A stretch of 64,000 nt of DNA from Cognatishimia sp. WU-CL00825 (GCF_040364665.1 NZ_BAABWX010000002.1:1-64000), one strand, 5' to 3'; positions 25,461 to 34,535 are shown, numbered from the stretch's first letter. The notes: a model not told the origin generated them from the sequence alone. Numbers and translations are program-made.

Positions 25461-26462
25461 ATGTTCCTGAAGCAAGTTAAGACCGTTACCGCGGCTTTGG
25501 CAGTCACTCTAGTGGCAACAGCTGCATCGGCTGAAGTCAAAATGATCATGTCAAATGACAACAACAATAAAGGCCTGAAAGGGCAAACTTTTGAGTACCT
25601 TGTCTCACAGCTCGAAGAGCGCCTAGGTGACAAGATTGACGTCGAAATGCACCATGGCGGAACCCTTTTTGACCAGCAAAGCCAGATCCAAGGTTTGCAA
25701 CTTGGCGGCACTCACATCGTATCGCCAACCGCGGGTATCTATAGTTCGGTAAACCCAAAAGTAGCAGCTTTGCAGCTACCGTTCTTGTTGAATACACCTG
25801 AAAAGATTCAGGCGGCCGTCGCGGACCCGATTGTACGCGATGCGATCATGCCAGGTTTGAACAACCAAAACATCGAAGTTGTTGCCGTCTGGATGAATGG
25901 CCCGCGTGATCTCGGTTACAAGGCCAAAGATCCTATTCTGCTACCAAGTGACGCCGAAGGTCTGAAGGTTCGCGTTCAATCCGCACCGATTTTTGTGAAA
26001 ACTTGGGAAGCCATTGGCGCAAACCCGGTTGGCATCAACTGGTCCGAAGCTCCTACGGCGCTGCAGCAGGGTGTCATTGACGCGGGAGAGGTTACTCCAA
26101 ACTCATGGCGTGGGTCTTCAACTTATCAGTTTGTAGATCACATCACGATGACGGATCACCAATATTCCTTCTACCTTGTAGGGGCGAACAAACAGTGGTG
26201 GGATGAAATTCCTGCAGCTGAAAAGACTGAAATCAACGCAGCGCTCGCAGCAGCGACTGAGTGGAATATGGCGAAAAATACCGAGATCAACGGTGCGGCT
26301 GCCGAGTTTATGTCTGGCGAAGGTGTTGGCATTCACTATCTGACAGACGAGCAGCGCGCTGTCTGGGCGGAAGCAATGAAGCCTGTTTGGCAAGAGCTGG
26401 GCAACGAACTCGTAGGGGATGAAGTTATGGATCGCCTGAAAGAGATTGCCGGCGTTAGCTAA
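25461..26462 (+). CDS. dctP: TRAP transporter solute-binding protein (DctP family)
   Basis: 333 residues with a signal peptide (residues 1-23, cleavage near ASAEV) and DctP features: MHHGGTLFDQQSQIQGLQLG, VVAVWMNGPRDLGYKAK (the region of the conserved ligand-carboxylate Arg), VQSAPIFVKTWEAIGANPV and GVIDAGEVTPNSWRGS. An AAGGAGGAG ribosome-binding site precedes the ATG. It captures a carboxylic or sugar acid for DctQM. Binding protein last is one of the usual gene orders. A terminator follows at 26502-26530. Confidence 0.92.
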   Translation: MFLKQVKTVTAALAVTLVATAASAEVKMIMSNDNNNKGLKGQTFEYLVSQLEERLGDKIDVEMHHGGTLFDQQSQIQGLQLGGTHIVSPTAGIYSSVNPKVAALQLPFLLNTPEKIQAAVADPIVRDAIMPGLNNQNIEVVAVWMNGPRDLGYKAKDPILLPSDAEGLKVRVQSAPIFVKTWEAIGANPVGINWSEAPTALQQGVIDAGEVTPNSWRGSSTYQFVDHITMTDHQYSFYLVGANKQWWDEIPAAEKTEINAALAAATEWNMAKNTEINGAAAEFMSGEGVGIHYLTDEQRAVWAEAMKPVWQELGNELVGDEVMDRLKEIAGVS

Positions 26463-26501
26463 ACGTCAATATCACTTTGAGAGAAATACAAAGAGAAAAA
26501 C

Positions 26502-26530
26502 GGGTTGGCTTTTAGGAGCCATCCCTTTTC
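26502..26530 (+). terminator. rho-independent terminator after dctP
   Basis: GGGTTGGCT and AGCCATCCC pair (one mismatch) around a short loop and are followed directly by TTTTCGTTT. It is well placed 40 bp after the dctP stop. Confidence 0.65.
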
Positions 26531-26669
26531 GTTTGGAACTTAAGAGGCCAACGGCACATCAAAATTGCGATGTAGTCAGGGTTTCAGTGGAGACCTTCTA
26601 ATATGACGATTTAGCAATGTCATGGTTTGTATTTCAGCCTTATGTAATGCGGCCCGAATTTGAGTAGTT

Positions 26670-26891
26670 CTAGATAGTATAATTAAAGTTAAGGTCTGTA
26701 GCTTTTGATTGCCCACTGCCGATGAAAGGCAGCAACATCGGAAGCCGATCATGCACATCTGGCCACCCATCCCCCCTGTCCGGGCCCTGATGGACGCGCA
26801 TTGGGAATTGGCTTGCCCTTTTCAAGCGTGCGATGTGTTGAGGCGAATAAAGGACCAACGCCTTTAGCTGACGTTTCGAAATAATCCTCAT
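26670..26891 (-). CDS. AlpA-like phage/element transcriptional regulator (possibly relic)
   Basis: A 73-residue frame starting at ATG 26891. Residues 1-45 read MRIISKRQLKALVLYSPQHI, then ARLKRASQFPMRVHQGPDR, close to the AlpA pattern (helix-turn-helix followed by FP.RV.LGP..GW). The tail after GDGWPDVHDRL lacks the usual Trp and charged ending, so the C-terminus may be decayed. AlpA proteins activate excision or regulate integrative elements. It lies 225 bp downstream of the 3' end of tRNA-Lys, a common integration point. The rest of the 840-bp interval 26463-27305 holds only terminators and the tRNA; overlapping minus-strand frames there look spurious. Confidence 0.5.
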   Translation of the reverse strand: MRIISKRQLKALVLYSPQHIARLKRASQFPMRVHQGPDRGDGWPDVHDRLPMLLPFIGSGQSKATDLNFNYTI

Positions 26892-27075
26892 CAAGATGTC
26901 TCTTCAGTTGCGAAGCATTGCGACGCCCCAAGTAGGCAATACCTAGGCGGAAAAACAGAAGCATTGAATTTGCTTTGGGGCATGTCTCACCGATTCCAAA
27001 AAAACTTCGGAAGGTCAGAGCTGAACATAGGAGAACACTTTGGAATGCTGCCCAAAAAGAGACTGAAGAAACACA

Positions 27076-27105
27076 AAAGGCCCAAGCATTTCTGCTTAAG
27101 CCTTT
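27076..27105 (-). terminator. terminator of tRNA-Lys
   Basis: On the minus strand AAAGGC-tt-AAGC pairs with GCTT-gg-GCCTTT and runs into TTTTGTGTTTC, giving a stem-loop plus T-rich tail 11 bp after the tRNA 3' end. Confidence 0.65.
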
Positions 27106-27115
27106 GGATACACAG

Positions 27116-27191
27116 TGGTGAGCCGTGATGGGTTCGAACCATCGACCTACTGATTAAAAGTCAGTTGCTCTACCAACTGAGCTAACGGCCC
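27116..27191 (-). tRNA. tRNA-Lys (anticodon TTT)
   Basis: 76 nt including an encoded CCA. The acceptor pairs GGGCCGT with ACGGCTC (one G-T). The D-arm is AGCTCAGTTGGTAGAGC. The anticodon stem ACTGA/TCAGT encloses CTTTTAA with anticodon TTT. The T-arm is GATGGTTCGAACCATC. All four arms are intact. Confidence 0.98.
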
Positions 27192-27305
27192 ACATCGCTG
27201 TGCGTGTGGGGCTTCTAGGAATAACAGAGGGGGCGGTCAAGCCAAAAAGTCACAAAAAATGTAGATGGCTAGAAATACCCTGAAACCAAGGTTATATGCG
27301 GCTTC

Positions 27306-28136
27306 ATGACAGACAGACAACAAACGATCAGATTCGAGAAAATGCACGGTTTAGGCAATGATTTTGTGGTCATTGACGCCCGTGACCGTGCTGATGGGCT
27401 GACACCTGCCTTGGTGACCGCGATTGCTGACCGGCATTGCGGTGTGGGTTTTGATCAGCTTGCTGTCATAGAATCAGGCACCCATGATGCGCATCTGGTG
27501 TTTTACAACAGCGATGGCTCCACCTCTGCCGCTTGCGGCAATGCGACCCGCTGTATCGCGCGGAAATTATTAGACGAATCTGGGAATTCAGCGCTCACGC
27601 TCACCACTGAACGTGGCACGCTTTATGCCCGCGAGGCAGGCGATGGCTTGGTGTCCGTCAATATGGGGCCCCCACAGCTAAGCTGGGAGGAAATCCCCCT
27701 CGCACGCGAAATGGACACGCTCAAATTGCCGCTGCCAGGCGAACCCACGGCCACCGGCATGGGCAACCCGCATTGTACGTTTTTTGTCGATGACGCCGAG
27801 GCGGTCGATCTGGAAACCCAAGGGGCGCGATTCGAAACCGACGCGCTTTTCCCCCAACGCACCAATGTGCAATTTGCCAGCCTGGTGGGTGAAAACCACC
27901 TGCGCATGCGCGTCTGGGAACGGGGCGTTGGCCCAACGCTCGCCTCTGGTTCGTCATCCTGCGCCACCGCCGTGGCCGCCGCGCGTCGCGGGCTGACCGG
28001 CCGTCAGGTGCAGGTCGATCTGGATGGCGGCACGCTGCATATCAACTGGGCCGACGACGGCGTCTGGATGACCGGCGCAACCATGCATGTGTTTTCCGGT
28101 GAATTCACCCTCGATTTTCTGGACGCCGCCCAGTGA
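27306..28136 (+). CDS. dapF: diaminopimelate epimerase, variant second active-site residue
   Basis: 276 residues of the DapF fold. It should convert LL- to meso-diaminopimelate for lysine and peptidoglycan. The first catalytic Cys is present in [11 protein letters not shown] (Cys77). The second motif, normally ACGTGAC, reads ASGSSSC, so Ser214 stands where the second catalytic Cys usually is. ERGVGPTL before it is normal. dapD and dapE also occur in this window, supporting a real DapF, but an altered activity is possible. The stop overlaps the GTG of mtaB by 4 bp. Confidence 0.88.
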   Translation: MTDRQQTIRFEKMHGLGNDFVVIDARDRADGLTPALVTAIADRHCGVGFDQLAVIESGTHDAHLVFYNSDGSTSAACGNATRCIARKLLDESGNSALTLTTERGTLYAREAGDGLVSVNMGPPQLSWEEIPLAREMDTLKLPLPGEPTATGMGNPHCTFFVDDAEAVDLETQGARFETDALFPQRTNVQFASLVGENHLRMRVWERGVGPTLASGSSSCATAVAAARRGLTGRQVQVDLDGGTLHINWADDGVWMTGATMHVFSGEFTLDFLDAAQ

Positions 28137-29413
28137 CCAACGATGTAAGCAATGCCCCCAAATTCACCACGCTTGGGTGTCGGCTGAACGCCTATGAAAC
28201 CGAAGCGATGAAGGACCTCAGCCAACAGGCCGGGCTGTCAAATGCGGTTGTCGTCAACACCTGCGCCGTCACCGCCGAAGCCGTGCGCAAAGCCCGGCAG
28301 GAAATCCGCAAACTGCGGCGCGAGAACCCTGACAGCACCCTCATTGTCACCGGCTGCGCGGCCCAGACCGAACCGCAAACCTTTGCCCAAATGCCCGAAG
28401 TAGATCGGGTGATTGGCAATACGGAAAAAATGCAGGCAAACACCTGGAAAACCATGTCTCAGGATCTGGGCGGCTTTATCGGACAAACCGAAAAAGTGCA
28501 GGTCGATGACATTATGTCTGTCACCGAAACGGCTGGCCATCTGATCGACGGTTTTGGCACCCGCTCACGCGCCTATGTGCAGGTGCAAAACGGCTGCGAT
28601 CACCGCTGCACCTTCTGTATTATCCCCTATGGCCGCGGCAACTCGCGTTCGGTGCCTGCGGGCGTGGTGGTCGATCAAATCAAACGTCTGGTCGACAAGG
28701 GCTTCAACGAGGTTGTGCTGACCGGCGTCGACCTGACCTCCTGGGGCGCTGATCTGCCGGCCACTCCAAAACTCGGCGATCTGGTGATGCGCATCCTGAA
28801 ATTGGTGCCGGATTTAAACCGCCTGCGCATCAGTTCGATTGATTCCATCGAGGTCGACGAAAACCTGATGCAGGCCATCGCCACAGAACCGCGTCTGATG
28901 CCGCATCTGCACCTCAGCCTGCAGCATGGCGATGATCTTATTCTCAAACGTATGGCCCGGCGTCACCTGCGCGATGATGCGATCCGCTTTACGCAAGAGG
29001 CCAAGAAACTACGCCCCGATATGACCTTTGGGGCTGACATCATCGCAGGCTTCCCCACGGAAACCGACGCGCATTTTGATAATTCGCTGAAATTGGTGAC
29101 AGAGTGTGACCTCACTTGGCTGCATGTCTTCCCCTATTCCAAACGCGAGGGCACACCGGCGGCAAAGATTCCCAATCAGGTCAATGGCACTACCATCAAA
29201 GCCCGCGCCGCCCGGCTGCGTGCCGCAGGCGAGGCTCAGGTTACAGCCCATCTTCAGGCGCAAATTGGCAAAACGCATCATATCCTGATGGAAAACCCGC
29301 ATATGGGCCGCACCGAGCAATTCACCGAAGTCCGCTTTGCCAAACCGCAAACCGAAGGCGCGCTTGTGCGTGCCAAGATCATCGGCCTCAAAGACCAGCA
29401 GCTGTCCGCATGA
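28133..29413 (+). CDS. mtaB: tRNA t6A37 methylthiotransferase MtaB
   Basis: A 426-residue radical-SAM methylthiotransferase that adds a methylthio group to t6A37 of ANN-decoding tRNAs. The N-terminal domain provides cluster cysteines Cys16, Cys44 and Cys75 ([24 protein letters not shown]). The radical-SAM motif is [17 protein letters not shown] (Cys155, Cys159, Cys162). A C-terminal TRAM-like region follows. The GTG start sits in the dapF stop (GTGA). Confidence 0.94.
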   Translation: MTNDVSNAPKFTTLGCRLNAYETEAMKDLSQQAGLSNAVVVNTCAVTAEAVRKARQEIRKLRRENPDSTLIVTGCAAQTEPQTFAQMPEVDRVIGNTEKMQANTWKTMSQDLGGFIGQTEKVQVDDIMSVTETAGHLIDGFGTRSRAYVQVQNGCDHRCTFCIIPYGRGNSRSVPAGVVVDQIKRLVDKGFNEVVLTGVDLTSWGADLPATPKLGDLVMRILKLVPDLNRLRISSIDSIEVDENLMQAIATEPRLMPHLHLSLQHGDDLILKRMARRHLRDDAIRFTQEAKKLRPDMTFGADIIAGFPTETDAHFDNSLKLVTECDLTWLHVFPYSKREGTPAAKIPNQVNGTTIKARAARLRAAGEAQVTAHLQAQIGKTHHILMENPHMGRTEQFTEVRFAKPQTEGALVRAKIIGLKDQQLSA

Positions 29414-30036
29414 CCCCAATCCTCTACAGCTTTCGCCGCTGCCCCTATGCCATGCGCGCCCGTCTGGCGATTGCGGTTTCTGGCATACAGGTTGAACTGC
29501 GCGAGATCCTGTTGCGCGACAAAGCCCCGGAATTTCTGGCCACCAGCCCCAGCGGCACGGTGCCATGCCTAAAAACCTCAGATCAGGTGATCGACGAATC
29601 GCTTGATGTGATGAAATGGGCGCTGGCGCAACATGACCCGCAGGGCTGGCTTGAGATGCCATCAGCTGGACACGACTTGATCGCCCAGGCGGATGGCCCG
29701 TTCAAGCAGGCGCTTGATCACACAAAATATGCGGTGCGTCACCCGGACAAAAATGCCGAAGAAGAACGCGCCAAAGCCCATGTTTTTCTGCACGAATTGA
29801 ATAGCCAGCTCACCCAGGCCTATCTGTATAAAGACACGCCGACATTGGCTGATATGGCCATTTTGCCGTTCGTGCGCCAATTTGCCAATGTCGACAAAGC
29901 CCGCTTTGACGCGGAGCCTTGGTCCAACCTCAGCCGCTGGCTTGCGGCCTTTACCGCCTCAGAACGCTTTGCTGACATCATGCGGAAATACCCAATGTGG
30001 CAAGCGGATGACGCCCCCACATTGTTCTTGATCTAA
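29410..30036 (+). CDS. glutathione S-transferase family protein
   Basis: 208 residues from the ATG that overlaps the mtaB stop (ATGA). The thioredoxin-like N-terminal domain begins PILYSFRRCPYAMRARLAI with a CPYA active-site-like motif, and TSPSGTVPCLKTSDQVIDES gives the cis-Pro and glutathione-binding Ser region. The C-terminal domain is helical. The last four residues and the stop are encoded by the first bases of an R1 repeat (30022-30050). Substrate unknown. Confidence 0.85.
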   Translation: MTPILYSFRRCPYAMRARLAIAVSGIQVELREILLRDKAPEFLATSPSGTVPCLKTSDQVIDESLDVMKWALAQHDPQGWLEMPSAGHDLIAQADGPFKQALDHTKYAVRHPDKNAEEERAKAHVFLHELNSQLTQAYLYKDTPTLADMAILPFVRQFANVDKARFDAEPWSNLSRWLAAFTASERFADIMRKYPMWQADDAPTLFLI

Positions 30037-30050
30037 ATACCCTGGGGGAG
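30022..30050 (+). repeat. dispersed repeat R1, copy 1
   Basis: The core TTGTTCTTGATCTAAATACC continues with CTGGGGGAG. The same core occurs at 34594-34622 (minus) and 51777-51805. The distal part is a variable GC hairpin (AGGCCGCAGGCCG, GGGGGCAAAGCCCCCC). This copy supplies the end of the upstream GST gene and probably acts as its terminator. Confidence 0.7.
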
Positions 30051-30088
30051 AGGCCGCAGGCCGAGGGGGCAAAGCCCCCCCTTTGCCT

Positions 30089-30532
30089 TCAGGCCGCGTC
30101 TTCAACCAAGGTTGCGCGGGCTTTCACCACCCCCAAAGCCGCGCGGGCTGCTTCGCGGCCTTTTTCAACAAAATGCGCGCGGTAAATCTCGTTGTGATGA
30201 TCGGTTTCTTGATAGTGGTGCGGCGTCAGCGACACTGACAGCACCGGCACGCCAGTATCCAAACCGGCCCGCATCAGCCCATCCACCACGGCCTGAGCGA
30301 CAAAATCATGCCGGTAAATGCCGCCATCCACCACAAAGGCTGCGCAGGCCACAGCACTATAACGACCAGACCCTGCCAGATCTTTGGCCAGCAAAGGCAT
30401 TTCAAAGGCCCCTGGCACATCATAAACGTCCACTTGGCCTGCGGGAATAACCTCGCAAAACCCGTCTAAGGCGCGATCCACAATATCGGCGTGCCATTGT
30501 GCTTTGATAAAAGCAAATCGGGTGTGTGTCAT
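30089..30532 (-). CDS. ribH: 6,7-dimethyl-8-ribityllumazine synthase, RibH2 type
   Basis: 147 residues from ATG 30532, preceded by AAAGGAG 8 bp away. The frame is open further upstream but there it is riboswitch leader. It condenses 5-amino-6-ribitylaminouracil with dihydroxybutanone phosphate, the penultimate riboflavin step. Landmarks are FIKAQWHADIVDRALDGF, YDVPGAFEMPLLAK and SLTPHHYQETDHHNEIYR. The last two and the overall length match the decameric RibH2 type known from Brucella. It is expressed as a single gene behind an FMN riboswitch. Confidence 0.93.
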   Translation of the reverse strand: MTHTRFAFIKAQWHADIVDRALDGFCEVIPAGQVDVYDVPGAFEMPLLAKDLAGSGRYSAVACAAFVVDGGIYRHDFVAQAVVDGLMRAGLDTGVPVLSVSLTPHHYQETDHHNEIYRAHFVEKGREAARAALGVVKARATLVEDAA

Positions 30533-30612
30533 ATCAATATCTCCTTTAGCAACAGACACGTCACCCAAGGCGATAAACGAACAAACAGCCGCCCCCAAAG
30601 GCCGCTCTCCGT

Positions 30613-30811
30613 CGTTCTCTTCCATCCGGACTTTAACCGTCGGCTCTGGAATCCCACCAGATCTGCTGACACTCTTCAATGTGGCTCCACATCTGTTCCG
30701 AAAACCGGTTCCCACTTTTCGGGATGTGGACGCGACAAATTCAAGCCGCTCGCGGGCTCATGGGTTGCCCCATTTACCGCCGGTGGGGAATTTCACCCCG
30801 CCCTGAGAACG
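30613..30811 (-). promoter_or_regulatory. FMN riboswitch (RFN element) controlling ribH
   Basis: On the minus strand the 5' half reads TCAGGGCGGGGTGAAATTCC then CCACCGGCGGT and GAGCCCGCGAGC. The 3' half reads GCAGATCTGGTGGGATTCCA then GAGCCGACGGTTAAAGTCCG and GATGGAAGAGAACG. These are the conserved RFN blocks, and P1 closes by CGTTCT (30806-30811) with AGAACG (30613-30618). Between the halves lies an unusually long variable arm (about 30665-30745). Between the aptamer and ribH, AGCGGCC/GGGCGGCT (30587-30606) followed by T-rich sequence could be the expression-platform terminator. Confidence 0.95.
30698..30723. repeat. palindromic repeat inserted in the riboswitch variable arm
   Basis: CCGAAAACCGGTTCCCACTT then TTCGGG forms a self-complementary unit (CGAAAA with TTTTCG), nested inside a further 8-bp pair (TCCACATC with GATGTGGA). 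I recall very similar elements scattered in Rhizobiales and Rhodobacterales genomes; this is from memory, unverified. Confidence 0.6.
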
Positions 30812-30897
30812 CGCGCACCTTGCCAAGCTCTTTGCTGCATTGCAACATCAGAATCGCCCGAACGTGCCGACAAACCTACGAACTTTTAAGGACGCCC

Positions 30898-31506
30898 ATG
30901 AAACTCATCACCGCTGGTGCCTCGCCCTTTGGTCGCAAAGTCAAAGTTGCGCTTATTGAAACCGGACAATTGCAAGATGTTGAAATCGTCGCGGTGAAAA
31001 CCACCGCAACCGCCGTTGATCCGATTGTGCAGGCGGCAAATCCAATGGGAAAAATCCCGGCTTTGCTCCGCCCTGATGCGCCGGCGCTGTATGACAGCCG
31101 GGTGATTTGCCGGTTTCTGGATGCGCGCGCCAAGGCCGGCCTCTACCCAGAGCAACGACTTTGGGATGTTCTGACGCTCGAGGCCACGGCGGACGCTATT
31201 CTTGATGCGGCGGTTCTGATCACCTACGAGGGCCGCTTGCGCCCCAAGGCCCAGCAAAGCACAGCTTGGACGGATGCCCAGTGGTCCAAGGTCTCAAAGG
31301 GCGTTGCTGCCTTAAACACCAAATGGATGAGCCATCTAAATGGCCGGCTCGATATGGGGCAAATCGCCGTTGGCTGCGCGCTGGGCTATCTTGATTTCCG
31401 CCACGACGCCCGTAATTGGCGCAAAGGCAATGACACATTGGCCAAGTGGTTTGAAACGTTCTCAAACCGCACTTCGATGCAAGCCACACTGCCGTCTGAC
31501 GCCTAG
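30898..31506 (+). CDS. glutathione S-transferase family protein
   Basis: 202 residues from ATG 30898. The open frame extends upstream through the antisense riboswitch region, which I exclude. The N-terminal thioredoxin fold reads MKLITAGASPFGRKVKVALI, with a Ser-Pro-Phe active-site start. NPMGKIPALLRPDAPALYDS gives the cis-Pro and Asp-Ser glutathione contacts, and a C-terminal helical domain follows. It is divergent from ribH. Function beyond the GST family is unknown. Confidence 0.85.
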   Translation: MKLITAGASPFGRKVKVALIETGQLQDVEIVAVKTTATAVDPIVQAANPMGKIPALLRPDAPALYDSRVICRFLDARAKAGLYPEQRLWDVLTLEATADAILDAAVLITYEGRLRPKAQQSTAWTDAQWSKVSKGVAALNTKWMSHLNGRLDMGQIAVGCALGYLDFRHDARNWRKGNDTLAKWFETFSNRTSMQATLPSDA

Positions 31507-31689
31507 GTTCGCCTCGCACCACCGGCAGTTTATCGGCAGTTTGGCGGGCTTTTTGCAAAGAATCACAGGCTCTGGCTGGATCTGTGTCGCCGAAGGACAC
31601 GCACTCTAAAGCCTCGTGGCCAAAATTAAGCGCAATTTTCACCGGATAGAATGCCTTAACATAGGGCCTAAGCGCGACACATCAACGCT

Positions 31690-31703
31690 TTGATCAAGAT
31701 CAA
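31690..31703 (+). promoter_or_regulatory. FNR/FnrL-type binding site upstream of petABC
   Basis: TTGATCAAGATCAA is a perfect TTGAT-N4-ATCAA box, extended by T and A to TTTGATC-AA-GATCAAA. It lies 117 bp before the petA start in the 313-bp spacer 31507-31819. FnrL-type regulators control respiratory genes in Rhodobacterales, so oxygen-dependent control of the bc1 complex is likely. I see no other certain element in the spacer. Confidence 0.75.
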
Positions 31704-31819
31704 ACGTATTGACCGCTGGACGCATTGTTTTTGCTTCGCTAATAAGCGGGCTGGAGAGGCTGCCCTGTGCGGCCCAAACCGGTATAGGCCAACCCGGCCC
31801 AGAAATTGGAGTAAACCTC

Positions 31820-32380
31820 GTGTCCCACGCAGAAGATCACGAAGGCACCCGGAGGGATTTCCTCTACTACGCCACCGCTGGCGCAGGTGCAGTGACCGCA
31901 GGCGCCGCTGTTTGGCCGCTGGTCAATCAAATGAATCCCTCCGCAGATGTTAAGGCTTTGGCCTCTATCCGCGTGGATACAGCGGATATTCAGCCTGGTA
32001 CGCAGCTGACAGTGAAATGGCTGGGCAAACCAGTCTTCATTCGTCGTCGTACCTCAGACGAAATCGAAGCCGCCCGTGCCGTTTCGTTGGACGATCTGAC
32101 GATCGATGGCGCGTCTCAGAACGCCAACAAGCCCGGCACCGATGCCGCCGATGAAAACCGCGCCATGGACGAAAACGGCGAATGGTTGGTCATGATGGGC
32201 GTCTGCACCCACTTGGGCTGTGTGCCATTGGGTGATGGCGCTGGCGACTTTGGTGGCTGGTTCTGCCCATGCCACGGCTCACATTACGACACCTCCGGCC
32301 GCATCCGCAAAGGTCCGGCTCCTGAAAACCTTCCAGTTCCTGTTGCCCGCTTTGAGGGCAACGAACTGGTGCTTGGATAA
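31820..32380 (+). CDS. petA: ubiquinol-cytochrome c reductase iron-sulfur (Rieske) subunit
   Basis: 186 residues from GTG 31820, chosen for its GGAG 8 bp upstream and the standard N-terminus. [20 protein letters not shown] is a twin-arginine signal anchor. Rieske ligands Cys129/His131 ([10 protein letters not shown]) and Cys149/His152 (CPCHGSHYD) are intact, as are the disulphide Cys134 and Cys151. It transfers electrons from quinol to cytochrome c1 on the periplasmic side of the bc1 complex. It starts the petABC operon. Confidence 0.96.
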   Translation: MSHAEDHEGTRRDFLYYATAGAGAVTAGAAVWPLVNQMNPSADVKALASIRVDTADIQPGTQLTVKWLGKPVFIRRRTSDEIEAARAVSLDDLTIDGASQNANKPGTDAADENRAMDENGEWLVMMGVCTHLGCVPLGDGAGDFGGWFCPCHGSHYDTSGRIRKGPAPENLPVPVARFEGNELVLG

Positions 32381-32391
32381 GGAACGCGCAT

Positions 32392-33705
32392 ATGTCCGGT
32401 ATCCCACACGATCACTACGAGCCAAAATCTGGCGCGGAAAAATGGCTAGACCATCGCCTGCCGGTGGTTGGTCTGCTGTATAACACTTTGATGATCCCAA
32501 CCCCCAAAAACCTGAACTGGTGGTGGATCTGGGGCATCGTTTTGGCTTTCTGCCTGGCGCTGCAAATCGTCACCGGTATTGTTCTGGTGATGCATTACAC
32601 ACCGCATGTCGATATGGCCTTTGCCTCTATCGAACACATCATGCGTGACGTGAATGGCGGTCATATGATCCGCTATATGCACATGAACGGCGCGTCGCTG
32701 TTCTTCTTTGCCGTCTATATCCACATGTTCCGCGGTCTTTTCTATGGTTCCTACAAGGCACCACGTGAAATCACATGGATCGTTGGCATGCTGATCTATC
32801 TTCTGATGATGGCAACCGGCTTCTTGGGCTATGTTTTGCCTTGGGGTCAGATGTCTTTCTGGGGTGCGACGGTTATCACAGGCCTGTTTGGCGCGATTCC
32901 TTTTGTCGGCGACGCTCTGCAAACCTTCCTTTTGGGTGGGCCAGCGGTTGATAACGCCACGCTGAACCGCTTCTTCTCGCTGCACTACTTGCTGCCATTT
33001 GTGATTGCGGCGCTTGTCGTTGTGCACATTTGGGCCTTCCACACCACTGGCAACAACAACCCTACGGGCGTTGAAGTACGTCGCGGTTCCAAAGAAGAAG
33101 TCAAAAAAGACACGCTGCCATTCTGGCCATATTTCGTGATCAAAGACCTGTTTGCTTTGGGCGTTGTTCTGGTGATCTTCCTGGCTGTGGTTGGCTTTAT
33201 GCCAAACTACTTTGGGCACCCAGATAACTACATCGAAGCCAATCCGCTGGTCACACCTGCACACATCGTTCCTGAATGGTACTACCTGCCGTTCTACGCG
33301 ATCCTGCGGGCCTTTACGGGTGACGTTTGGGTGGTGATGTTCACAAGCTGGATCACTGGCGGCATCGTTGACGCCAAGTTCTTTGGTGTTCTGGCGATGT
33401 TTGGTGCGATTGCTGTTATGGCGCTGACACCTTGGTTGGACACATCCACGGTGCGTTCAGGCAAATATCGCCCAATGTTCAAATGGTGGTACCGCCTGTT
33501 GGTTCTGGACTTTATCGTCTTGATGTGGGCCGGCGCGATGCCAGCAGAACCACCTTATTCCACCATCTCTTTGATCGGTGCGACTTACTGGTTCGCTTAC
33601 TTCCTCGTCATTCTGCCGCTGTTGGGTGTGATTGAAACACCAACCAAAGCGCCGGAAACCATCGAAGAAGATTTCAATGCCCACTACGGCAAACCAGCCG
33701 AATAA
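32392..33705 (+). CDS. petB: ubiquinol-cytochrome c reductase cytochrome b subunit
   Basis: 437 residues with eight membrane helices. Haem-ligand histidines occur in [20 protein letters not shown] and in [15 protein letters not shown]. The quinol-site motif [15 protein letters not shown] is present, as is [20 protein letters not shown]. It houses the two b haems and both quinone sites. It starts 11 bp after petA and is followed by petC after 14 bp. Confidence 0.98.
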   Translation: MSGIPHDHYEPKSGAEKWLDHRLPVVGLLYNTLMIPTPKNLNWWWIWGIVLAFCLALQIVTGIVLVMHYTPHVDMAFASIEHIMRDVNGGHMIRYMHMNGASLFFFAVYIHMFRGLFYGSYKAPREITWIVGMLIYLLMMATGFLGYVLPWGQMSFWGATVITGLFGAIPFVGDALQTFLLGGPAVDNATLNRFFSLHYLLPFVIAALVVVHIWAFHTTGNNNPTGVEVRRGSKEEVKKDTLPFWPYFVIKDLFALGVVLVIFLAVVGFMPNYFGHPDNYIEANPLVTPAHIVPEWYYLPFYAILRAFTGDVWVVMFTSWITGGIVDAKFFGVLAMFGAIAVMALTPWLDTSTVRSGKYRPMFKWWYRLLVLDFIVLMWAGAMPAEPPYSTISLIGATYWFAYFLVILPLLGVIETPTKAPETIEEDFNAHYGKPAE

Positions 33706-33719
33706 GAGGATACGGGATT

Positions 33720-34514
33720 ATGCTTAAGAAACTTGCGATCTCCGCAGTTGCCGCCCTGACCCTTTCTGTGGGTGGCGCGATGGCTGCAGGCGGTGCTGGT
33801 GAAATCCACGATGTGGATTTCTCCTTTGAAGGACCGTTTGGCAAATTTGACCAAAATCAGCTGCAACGCGGATTGAAAGTCTATACCGAAGTCTGTTCTG
33901 CCTGCCACGGCTTGCGTTACGTTCCCATTCGCACACTCAGCGACGAAGGCGGACCGCATTTCACCGAAGAACAGGTGCGCGCATATGCGGCCGAAAACTT
34001 TGAAACCTTTGATCCAGAGCTGGATGACACCCGCGCCGCGAAACCTGCGGATTTCTTTCCAGGGTCCAATATGGAAACCGCGCCGGATCTGTCTTTGATG
34101 GCCAAAGCCCGTGCAGGCTTTAGCGGCCCTCAGGGTCTGGGCATCAACCAGATGCTCAAGGGCATGGGCGGTCCGGAATACATCGTTGCGATTCTGACCG
34201 GCTATACTGGCAAAGAAATGGAATCTGCTGGGACGACGTTCTATGAGAACACCGCTTTCCCAGGTGGTTGGATTGCTATGGCGCCACCGCTTGTGGGCGA
34301 AGATGTTGATTTTGATGACGGGCATGACAACAGTCTGCACCACGAGTCAGAAGACACAGCTGCGTTCTTGATGTGGGCCGCAGAACCCAAAATGATGGCG
34401 CGCCAGCGTGCCGGTTTCATCGGTGTTCTGATGCTGTCGATTTTGACCATCTTGCTGTATCTGACCAACAAGCGCCTTTGGGCCCCGATCAAGGGCAAAA
34501 AGACCAAAGCGTAA
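33720..34514 (+). CDS. petC: cytochrome c1
   Basis: 264 residues with a signal peptide (cleavage near AMAAG), the covalent haem motif CSACH (Cys59, Cys62, His63), the axial Met region of the family in the second half and one C-terminal anchor helix ([19 protein letters not shown]). It passes electrons from the Rieske centre to soluble cytochrome c. It is the last gene of petABC, with a strong terminator 22 bp downstream. Confidence 0.97.
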   Translation: MLKKLAISAVAALTLSVGGAMAAGGAGEIHDVDFSFEGPFGKFDQNQLQRGLKVYTEVCSACHGLRYVPIRTLSDEGGPHFTEEQVRAYAAENFETFDPELDDTRAAKPADFFPGSNMETAPDLSLMAKARAGFSGPQGLGINQMLKGMGGPEYIVAILTGYTGKEMESAGTTFYENTAFPGGWIAMAPPLVGEDVDFDDGHDNSLHHESEDTAAFLMWAAEPKMMARQRAGFIGVLMLSILTILLYLTNKRLWAPIKGKKTKA

Positions 34515-34535
34515 ATTGGCTTACAGAGACTTAAG

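Noticed and set aside
26749..26964. 71-codon minus-strand frame overlapping the AlpA-like gene
   Set aside because: It is a shifted reading of the same DNA. Only the 26670-26891 frame gives an AlpA-like pattern.
26463..27115. Duplicate of the tRNA-Lys 3' end as an attachment site
   Set aside because: I searched by eye for the last ~24 bases of the tRNA in the downstream interval and did not find a second copy.
30533..30715. Upstream in-frame extension of ribH
   Set aside because: This is the riboswitch leader; RibH2 proteins begin at the MTHTRF methionine.
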